Virus record (IMG/VR): IMGVR_UViG_3300028045_000042
Coordinates: 1 to 37,090 of that record
DNA: 37,090 nucleotides
Origin: a virus
Strand: one strand, 5' to 3'
The notes beneath the pieces were generated by a model. The model was not told where the DNA came from and did no database searches. It worked only from the letters and a program-made list of their open reading frames with translations. Positions 1-6,736 of the stretch are shown piece by piece. The stretch's first letter is position 1. Each line of letters opens with the position of its first letter. The position numbers and the translations under genes were made by a program.

Positions 1-2818
1 AACCTCCTCCTTGATATCCTTGATTAGCCATAGGGCTTTGTCCAGTATATGCATAAGGATTATTTTGATGGTAAGATGTCCAATAAGCATCCCAATCAGT
101 ACCTTGCCCACCTGCTTCAGGTGTAGGCTGTGCTTCAGGTGTAGGTTGTTGACCTTGCTGTCCTTGTCCCATTTGCATAGCTATACTTGGAGGAACTCCC
201 ATTCCTATCATAGCACCTTGTTGTAAATTAGGTAATCCAGGACTTGTTCCACCTGTTAACGCTTGGTGAGGCCCTGGAATACTATTTAATAAAGTATTAT
301 TTCCTCCTGTTAATGCTTGATGTGGTCCAGGAATAGCATTTGATAAATTTTTAAGTCCTTGACCAAATCCTCCTCCTTGTGGTTGAGGTGCAGGTGTTGG
401 TTGTCCTTGTGGTGCTCCTGGTGCTCCTGGTGCTTGTTCTCCTAACCAATTTCCAAATTGTTGTCCTTTATTTCCAAGATTATTTGCTCCATTATTTGCT
501 TGTTCTCCCATAAAATTACCAAACTGTCTTCCTTTATTACCCATCCAACTTCCTGCTTGTCTTTGTGCTCCTTGTGCTTGTGGTCCAAAAGCTCCTTGAT
601 TATTAGCAGCTAAAGCTCCCCAAGGTCCTGTCATAGTGCCTGCTGCGAATGCTGTTGGTATTTGACTAGCAACACCTATTCCTGCTCCTAATCCTGTTCC
701 TGCAGCAGCACCTCCTAATCCAGCAGCAGTACCTCCTGCAGCACCTGCTGCACCTAAACCTGCTCCAGCTAAGCCAAAAGCATGTCTTGGCATTTGTCCT
801 CCATAAGCACGTCTTTGTGGGGGACGCATTCCTAAACTTCCCATCATATCTGGGGTATAGTGCGATCTTGTATTTCTAGGTTGTCCAAAATATCCAGGGG
901 GTACCTGATATTGATAATAATTAGGGTATGATGGAGGTCCTTGATATGCTAAAGAAGAATTATCTTCTTTATTACCTCCTAAAAGATTTTTAAGTAATGG
1001 TTTTGCTAATAAACCTTCTCCACCAAAGATACCAGCAGGGTCTAAAATTCTTTGTAGTAAATTACCTACTCCTCCCATATTTCCTGAATTTCTACCTCCT
1101 CTATTACTTCTAGCTAAGTTATTTACTCCTTGTCCCATATTAATAGCAGCTCCAGTATTTTTTGCAATCTTATCCCAATCTCTATCAGGAGATGATGCCC
1201 AGTTTCCCACGTTATTAAACATGTCTGCATAGCCGTGCTGTGGTAAGTAATTATTCATAGTATTCATATTTTGAGTTTCAAAGTTACTAATATTATTTGA
1301 TATATGGGAAGGTATATTCCCTCCTAATGCATATTTAGATAAAGTACCTCCATATTTATTAGGATTGAATGTTTTAAAAGCATCTTTTCCTGTATAAGGT
1401 TGCCAATGAATTCCTTTAGGATTATACATAGAGTTTAAAGATAAAGGACCTTTTTCTCCTATAAATTTAGCAGGTCTTACAGGTTCACCTGTTGGAGTTC
1501 TAGCCTGTAATTGGTAATCAGGAAAATAGTCTCCTAACATTTTATTATGTTTTGATTGTGCATTTAAACCTTTGTTAGCAAATTGGTCTTTTAAATGTTT
1601 CCATAGTAATGGGTCCATCCCACTTTCACCTTGTACTCCCATTTTATCTACTGGATAATTCTTTCCAGCAAGTTCTGGAAAAAATTCAGACCTAATACTA
1701 GGATTTCTACTCTTAAAAGAAGGGTCTTTAGGATTAGTTATTAATTTATCATCACTATCTTTAAGTAGTTTCCAATCTCCTGGATTAATTAAGTTACCTT
1801 TTTTTCTTTCATTAAGCAGTCCTGCTGTAAATTCTAGTACTTCATCAATGTCATATCTACCACTCTTTATTAAAGTTTCTATAGCAATATCAGAAGCTTC
1901 TCTGTCACTTATAGGCATAGCCATATCCTTATATGCTTTTTTAATCTTATTTACTAAAGCATCTTGTTGCACCATAAATTCTTTTACCTTAAGATTTTTA
2001 GGAGTGTTAAGACTAAATTTACCAGGTTGTTTAATACTACCAAACTCAGCAAGAGCTGCTAAGGACTCACTTAACTCTTTACCTTTTCCACTTTTAAATT
2101 TAAAATCTCCTAAACTAGGAAGACCGTCTTTTTGGTTAATACCTTTACTTATTAAATCATTAATAGCAGAATTTTCATGAGGAAAATAAGAAACTTTTTC
2201 CATATCAATCAAATCCCGCATTTGTTTTTCAGTAGTAAGATCTCCTATATCCCAATTTTTTTCATGTGATAATGCTTTTTCCATCCATTCTGCATTAGAC
2301 ATTTTAGGGTCTGTAAATATTTCTTTAGCTCCTTTTCCCGTAGGGTTCTTTCCCATTCCTGCTATAGGATTTACAGCGTCTAGTAAGAAGTTACCTACCT
2401 TACCTAAGCCTTTTACAGCTGGAGTACCTGGCATTAGTGATGCCCAGAAAGGAACATACTCAGCAGCTCCTGATGCAGGGTAGCCCTGAGGAGGTATTGT
2501 GAAGTTAGGATCTATAGGATTAGCCTCCCAAAAAGCTTTTTGCCTTTCCCCATAAGCTTGATACCGTGCAAACTCTTCTGCGGTAGGGCCCCATTCTTGC
2601 GCATGTTGCAGTTGTTGGGGAGTATAAGAAGCTGCGGCAGCTAATGGGTCTTGAGATTGTATTTGTGCTTGAATAGCAGGGCTATTAATAATCTCTTGCT
2701 CTTGTAAATACTCTTTACTGAGAGATTCATTACTCTGTAAGTTCTCAGGTATAATAATCTTAGGGCCCCTCTCTTCTGAAGGTAACTCTACATCTCTTAT
2801 TTCTAAAGGTCTTATCAT
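1..2818 (-). CDS. Large cargo/ejection-type virion protein, Gly/Gln/Pro-rich (partial, C-terminus outside window)
   Basis: An open frame starts at ATG 2818 and runs without a stop to the window edge, giving 939 residues and no C-terminus. Its ATG overlaps the TGA of the preceding 1305-residue gene (ATGA), which fixes the start. Residues 108-162 match residues 100-154 of the 677-residue protein two genes upstream (42 of 55 identical). Residues 488-502 carry the double-Gly repeat also seen in the 1305-residue protein, with a weaker copy at 671-685. Residues 682-728 form a Gly/Ala-rich hydrophobic stretch. From about 740 on the protein is low-complexity, with two tandem repeats and PTPEA repeats. 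There is no recognisable enzyme domain in the visible part. Its position after the muzzle-like gene is where crAss-like phages keep large cargo proteins, so an ejected virion protein is inferred. Confidence is high for the gene and moderate for the role. Confidence 0.8.
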   Translation of the reverse strand, partial: MIRPLEIRDVELPSEERGPKIIIPENLQSNESLSKEYLQEQEIINSPAIQAQIQSQDPLAAAASYTPQQLQHAQEWGPTAEEFARYQAYGERQKAFWEANPIDPNFTIPPQGYPASGAAEYVPFWASLMPGTPAVKGLGKVGNFLLDAVNPIAGMGKNPTGKGAKEIFTDPKMSNAEWMEKALSHEKNWDIGDLTTEKQMRDLIDMEKVSYFPHENSAINDLISKGINQKDGLPSLGDFKFKSGKGKELSESLAALAEFGSIKQPGKFSLNTPKNLKVKEFMVQQDALVNKIKKAYKDMAMPISDREASDIAIETLIKSGRYDIDEVLEFTAGLLNERKKGNLINPGDWKLLKDSDDKLITNPKDPSFKSRNPSIRSEFFPELAGKNYPVDKMGVQGESGMDPLLWKHLKDQFANKGLNAQSKHNKMLGDYFPDYQLQARTPTGEPVRPAKFIGEKGPLSLNSMYNPKGIHWQPYTGKDAFKTFNPNKYGGTLSKYALGGNIPSHISNNISNFETQNMNTMNNYLPQHGYADMFNNVGNWASSPDRDWDKIAKNTGAAINMGQGVNNLARSNRGGRNSGNMGGVGNLLQRILDPAGIFGGEGLLAKPLLKNLLGGNKEDNSSLAYQGPPSYPNYYQYQVPPGYFGQPRNTRSHYTPDMMGSLGMRPPQRRAYGGQMPRHAFGLAGAGLGAAGAAGGTAAGLGGAAAGTGLGAGIGVASQIPTAFAAGTMTGPWGALAANNQGAFGPQAQGAQRQAGSWMGNKGRQFGNFMGEQANNGANNLGNKGQQFGNWLGEQAPGAPGAPQGQPTPAPQPQGGGFGQGLKNLSNAIPGPHQALTGGNNTLLNSIPGPHQALTGGTSPGLPNLQQGAMIGMGVPPSIAMQMGQGQQGQQPTPEAQPTPEAGGQGTDWDAYWTSYHQNNPYAYTGQSPMANQGYQGGG
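248..544 (-). repeat. Two in-frame tandem repeats in the partial cargo protein
   Basis: Two pairs of coding repeats lie close together. The first pair is 16 residues long, LGNKGQQFGNWLGEQA type, at bases 497-544 and 431-478 (residues 759-774 and 781-796; 12 of 16 identical). The second pair is the exact 11-residue unit IPGPHQALTGG at bases 302-334 and 248-280 (residues 829-839 and 847-857). The DNA copies of the second pair differ at several third codon positions, so the protein unit appears to be under selection rather than freshly duplicated. Confidence 0.8.
643..778 (-). other. Gly/Ala-rich hydrophobic segment in the partial cargo protein
   Basis: About 45 residues (roughly 681-725) consist almost only of Gly, Ala, Leu, Ile, Thr and Val with no charged residue. 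It contains several small-xxx-small spacings typical of helix packing in membranes. This is what one would expect of a membrane-inserting segment in an ejected protein, but a flexible linker is also possible. Confidence 0.5.
1313..1357 (-). repeat. 15-residue double-Gly repeat, copy in partial cargo protein
   Basis: It encodes KYGGTLSKYALGGNI (residues 488-502). It matches the copies at 3679-3723, 5260-5304 and 6361-6405 in the 1305-residue protein. The consensus is basic-Tyr-Gly-Gly-x-Leu-x-basic-Tyr-x-x-Gly-Gly-Glu/Asn-Ile. A weaker copy lies at 764-808. Confidence 0.7.
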
Positions 2819-5800
2819 TGTGCTTCTTCTATTAATTGTCTAATATACTCATTTTGTTTTAAAACGTTTTCTCTTAAATCTATTATTTGTTTACCATATA
2901 ACGGATTCTTTTGCATATCTAATCCTTCTTTAGGTATAGGAACTCCATATGCTTTCTGCATTTGGAAACCATGATAGTCTTCTTCTGTATTAGGAAATAA
3001 ACTTCCAGTACCATTATAGTATTGTAAAGCTAATGCTTCATTGTCTACACTATCTTTGTTAGCCCAAGCTAATTTATCTTTAAGTACATTTATATATCCA
3101 TAAGGGTCAAAGAATTCTAGACCTGAGTCTGCTGCTGTAGAAGATTTTACATGACCTAAATTAATATCATTTTTACCAAGTAAGGTTTCCTGTAAACCAA
3201 CAGCAAGTGCTGTCCAAGGATCAACACCTATTTGATTAGCTTTTTGGATTATATCTTGTACTACTTCTGAGTTATAATTACCTCCCATTAAATCTACATT
3301 AGGATTAATAGTATCTCCAGTAGTCGCTCTTATTACTCTTGGGTCTTCTAATTTAAAAGTATTTGCATAATAATCAGTTTCCCAATCATAATAATCATCT
3401 GCCCAATTAATATCTGTATTATTTTCTAATTCTTTTAGTTCTTTTTCAAGTATTAAGTCTATACCCAAAGTATCATCTTTTTGTCCTCCTACATTTTCCC
3501 ACATACTAGATAGAGTATCTTTCTGCATTTCTATTTCCTCAAGTAATGCTTTATCTTCTAAATCTTGTTGGGCACTTATCATTTGGGCCATTTCCTCAGA
3601 AGTATAATTAGGAGTAGTAATATTTGTATAAGTATTATCTATTGGTGCAGGAGATGGAGGAGTAAGGGGTAAATCTCCTATCTCTCCCCCATTACCATAT
3701 CTATTTAATGTTCCTCCGTACCTATATTCTGGTGTTTGTGCCTGTGTAACACCTAATGCTCCTGCTGTTCCTACTCCTGCTACGCCCCATGCTTTGTTCA
3801 TAGCTTCTTTTAATGAACTTAAATATTTTTCATATGGACCAGCAGTATCAAAAATACTTTTTGCATTTCCTCTTAAGTTTTTAGATGAACTTGCTAAAAG
3901 TTCCCCTATATCGTTGTATTCAATACTCTGTAATTTTTTAACGCTGTCACTATTAAACCATTCGTCAATTTGCGAAGTAGTTAATTTCTTATCTTTAATC
4001 CCTAAGTCATTTCTTATAAGTTTATTAAGCCTGTTAAATCTAACTTGTTGTTCAATAGGAATTTCCAAGTAGGGTGTTTTATCAGTTTCCCACAGCTTTT
4101 GGAGTTTATTTCTTTCAGGTATAGGGGGAGTATGTGTTTTTAATAAGGGGTAAACATCTGCTAAATCATATCCCTGAAATCCTGTCATAGGAGAACCTAT
4201 GTGATCATACTCATGTTCAAGTACTCCTAAGATACTTTTAATTCCTGTATTTTTACTATTTCTATTTATAACTTCTGGGTAAATATCTACAGAAGACTTA
4301 CTCCAAAGTTTATTTATTCCAGTAGGTACTATAGCTCTACCAAAAGGACCTTCTCCTTTTTTAAAATTTAACTTAGCTTCACCTATATTCTTTTTTAGTT
4401 TTTCTACGTTTTTTTTAACTACTGCTGCTGTTTCACCAGTATTAGCCATTCTTCTTTTTAAATACTCATCACTATCTAACCATCTTAATTTACTATCTAT
4501 TATCTCTGTAAACTCAGCATCAAACTCAGGATTCCTCATTCCTTCAGGAAATTCTGTTTTGTTAAGAATATTCTTTGCATAGTCTGCTTGAGGAATAGTA
4601 GGATTAATACTTTTATAAATATTCTTAGCTCCTTTATACCCAGCTTTACCTAATTGATAAGCTAAATTAGGAGCTTCTGTTAGTCCCATTGAAAGTTCCT
4701 CAGCAAGACCTCTAGCAAAAGGCAATACAGTTCTAGCTCCCCAAGTAGCTCCCATAACTGGTACTGCCTGAAGAGCTTGTGCTCCTGTTAATGCTGCCAT
4801 GAATATAGGATCTTCTAATCCATATGAAGCATTTACTCCTCCCCATGCATTTTTATTCCATTGTGCTTGTCTAATAGCATCTTCATCACGCTCTCTTAAA
4901 CCCAACTCTCCTGTAGGATCATTTTTAGCATAGTAGTCTTCGTGGAAATCATATACCTGTTGGTCAGGGGTTTTAAGGTCAGGTGCTATAGGAAGGGTAG
5001 TATTAAAAGAGTTATCTGATACTGTACCTGATGGTTGAGTTCCTCCATGAGCTTCAAGATATTCTTTACGCCTTTTAACCTCAGCTTGTTGAGCAAGTTG
5101 TTGAGCAACAAAAGCTTCTTGTTCTCTCCTTAGGTATTCAGCTTTCTGAGTATTAGTTCCTTCTTCTTGTGGAATATTAATAGGATTAACAGGAGCTTCA
5201 CTACCTACTGTAGATGAATAAGTAGGTAAGTTATATTGTGAGTCTTCATGTGTATGTCCTATTTCTCCCCCATTATGGTAATTACCTAACCATCCTCCGT
5301 ATTTAAAACTATCAGTAACTCTAGTATCCTCTGCATACTTTCCTTTTTTAAAGAAATAGTTTTTGTATTCTTCATAGCTAATTCCTCTAGGAGCTTGTCC
5401 GGGTAAATTCATACTAGCAAAGTTATTACCTCCAGTATATCTTTCATATGCAGCTACATTATTAGGTCTTACATACTCATCTTGTGCTGTACCATCTTCA
5501 ACAGCATATTGAAGATTAATTTTATCAAAATTTAAATCTACATCTTTTTCTTCTATTTTAGAAAGAGAAGATTTATCAGGAGATGGAGGTGCCCAGATAG
5601 CATTACTATTTTGATATTTATCTTTTAAATCTTTAACTATTCCTGGTACTGGATTAATATCATGCCTACCAAGCCGCAGTAATCCAATAGCACCTTCTAA
5701 TGAACCAGTATTCCTAGCATCTTGAGGAATATTAGTTATCTCTCTTGTAAATTCCCCATTAGTAGTATTAGGAAATCCTTCTGAAGGAGGATATACTTTT

Positions 5801-6732
5801 TGAGTGGGGTTTTGGTATTTATCTATTGCCATTATACGTTCAGAGGTTATTTCTTCTGTGTCAAAAGTCTCTATTCCGGGCATCCAACCTGTATCAGAGA
5901 TGGTATCTCCTTCTGCAGACTGCATAACTTCTCTTAACCTTTCCTGTGTCCTATTATTTATATAATCCTTAGTTACTTCACCAGTAGTAAAAACATCCTT
6001 ACCTGTAGGTAAAATAGAATAATCAATTGATCCATACCTAGGTATATATTCTGAATACTGATCTGCATCTCTTAAAATTTGTCCCCTTTCTTCCCTGGGT
6101 TTTCCTTGTATTTCATATCTTATTAAGTTATCATAAGCATATGTATTACCTTTATTTCTCCCTTCCCCTTCAAATTCAGGAGTGGATAAAGGCATGCTCA
6201 TCATATTTTCATTATAAGGATTAGTTTTACTTTTTGAAAAATGAGGATGATTATTCATAAATTTAGCAGCATCTATATAGCTATTATATAATTCTAAACT
6301 ATCATTATACATTTGAGTTCTATAATCAAAATCTGCTTGGTCTTTAGCTACGTATGGTTTTACTTCCCCTCCATTGTCATATCTATTTATCTCTCCACCA
6401 TGTTGAAAATTATATCTAAGACCTGCTTTAAAAAAAGGATTAAAAGTATTTGCTATTTCATTTTCTAAGCCTAGTTTAAGTCTTAATTGATCATTAATAG
6501 GAAAAGTACCTTCTATACCAGCATTCCCTTTCCAATATTTATTCCTAACCTCATTAGATATAGGAGTTATACCATAAAAACCTGCTCCTCCTTTTGGAGT
6601 ATTAAAGCCAGCTCCTCCCATTAAATTACCTTCTCTACGTTGGTTTTGTAGCCACATATATTTTTCAAAAAGAGAAGGTTCTTTTTTTGGTAACTTTAAG
6701 TCAATCTTTTTTTCTTCCTTTTTCTTAGGCAT
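2815..6732 (-). CDS. Multidomain cargo/ejection-type protein with HExxH zincin motif and C-terminal lysozyme-like domain
   Basis: The protein has 1305 residues. Residues 1-30 are Lys/Glu-rich. Residues about 50-109 look beta-rich and end in GLRYNF. Three copies of a 15-residue double-Gly repeat lie at 110-124, 477-491 and 1004-1018. A Q/A/E-rich coiled-coil-like stretch spans about 530-560. Residues 640-690 are hydrophobic. HEYDH at 840-844 fits the zinc-metallopeptidase pattern HExxH; E894 or E944 could be the third ligand. A hydrophobic GVAGVGTAGALG stretch (983-994) precedes the third repeat. Residues about 1153-1290 resemble a soluble-lytic-transglycosylase or glucosaminidase fold, with E1182 in GLQET as the candidate catalytic acid and ALQYYNGTG downstream. 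It starts 4 bases after the 677-residue gene and overlaps the next by ATGA. Inferred role: a virion protein entering or opening the host envelope and acting on host targets during DNA entry. The gene is certain; domain calls are by eye. Confidence 0.85.
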   Translation of the reverse strand: MPKKKEEKKIDLKLPKKEPSLFEKYMWLQNQRREGNLMGGAGFNTPKGGAGFYGITPISNEVRNKYWKGNAGIEGTFPINDQLRLKLGLENEIANTFNPFFKAGLRYNFQHGGEINRYDNGGEVKPYVAKDQADFDYRTQMYNDSLELYNSYIDAAKFMNNHPHFSKSKTNPYNENMMSMPLSTPEFEGEGRNKGNTYAYDNLIRYEIQGKPREERGQILRDADQYSEYIPRYGSIDYSILPTGKDVFTTGEVTKDYINNRTQERLREVMQSAEGDTISDTGWMPGIETFDTEEITSERIMAIDKYQNPTQKVYPPSEGFPNTTNGEFTREITNIPQDARNTGSLEGAIGLLRLGRHDINPVPGIVKDLKDKYQNSNAIWAPPSPDKSSLSKIEEKDVDLNFDKINLQYAVEDGTAQDEYVRPNNVAAYERYTGGNNFASMNLPGQAPRGISYEEYKNYFFKKGKYAEDTRVTDSFKYGGWLGNYHNGGEIGHTHEDSQYNLPTYSSTVGSEAPVNPINIPQEEGTNTQKAEYLRREQEAFVAQQLAQQAEVKRRKEYLEAHGGTQPSGTVSDNSFNTTLPIAPDLKTPDQQVYDFHEDYYAKNDPTGELGLRERDEDAIRQAQWNKNAWGGVNASYGLEDPIFMAALTGAQALQAVPVMGATWGARTVLPFARGLAEELSMGLTEAPNLAYQLGKAGYKGAKNIYKSINPTIPQADYAKNILNKTEFPEGMRNPEFDAEFTEIIDSKLRWLDSDEYLKRRMANTGETAAVVKKNVEKLKKNIGEAKLNFKKGEGPFGRAIVPTGINKLWSKSSVDIYPEVINRNSKNTGIKSILGVLEHEYDHIGSPMTGFQGYDLADVYPLLKTHTPPIPERNKLQKLWETDKTPYLEIPIEQQVRFNRLNKLIRNDLGIKDKKLTTSQIDEWFNSDSVKKLQSIEYNDIGELLASSSKNLRGNAKSIFDTAGPYEKYLSSLKEAMNKAWGVAGVGTAGALGVTQAQTPEYRYGGTLNRYGNGGEIGDLPLTPPSPAPIDNTYTNITTPNYTSEEMAQMISAQQDLEDKALLEEIEMQKDTLSSMWENVGGQKDDTLGIDLILEKELKELENNTDINWADDYYDWETDYYANTFKLEDPRVIRATTGDTINPNVDLMGGNYNSEVVQDIIQKANQIGVDPWTALAVGLQETLLGKNDINLGHVKSSTAADSGLEFFDPYGYINVLKDKLAWANKDSVDNEALALQYYNGTGSLFPNTEEDYHGFQMQKAYGVPIPKEGLDMQKNPLYGKQIIDLRENVLKQNEYIRQLIEEAQ
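3679..3723 (-). repeat. 15-residue double-Gly repeat, copy 3 in the 1305-residue protein
   Basis: It encodes RYGGTLNRYGNGGEI (residues 1004-1018). It lies between the hydrophobic GVAGVGTAGALG stretch and a Pro-rich linker leading to the lysozyme-like domain, so it marks a domain border. Confidence 0.75.
4201..4215 (-). other. HExxH (HEYDH) zinc-binding motif codons
   Basis: These bases encode H840-E-Y-D-H844 of the 1305-residue protein. The motif is preceded by hydrophobic residues (ILGVLE), the usual context of the active-site helix of zincins. HExxH alone occurs by chance at some rate; the helix context and the later PIEQQVRF block (E894) raise the odds that it is real. Confidence 0.6.
5260..5304 (-). 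repeat. 15-residue double-Gly repeat, copy 2 in the 1305-residue protein
   Basis: It encodes KYGGWLGNYHNGGEI (residues 477-491). It is followed by a His/Asp/Ser-rich linker and the Q/A/E-rich coiled-coil stretch. Confidence 0.75.
6361..6405 (-). repeat. 15-residue double-Gly repeat, copy 1 in the 1305-residue protein
   Basis: It encodes QHGGEINRYDNGGEV (residues 110-124), slightly divergent from copies 2 and 3. It directly follows the beta-rich N-terminal segment that ends in GLRYNF. Confidence 0.7.
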
Positions 6733-6736
6733 AATT

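Noticed and set aside
1848-2180. A 110-codon plus-strand open frame, and many other plus-strand frames of 60-130 codons
   Set aside because: All lie inside long minus-strand genes with better coding signals. Their translations are Ser/Leu/Phe/Ile-rich without recognisable domains, as expected for antisense shadows in AT-rich DNA.
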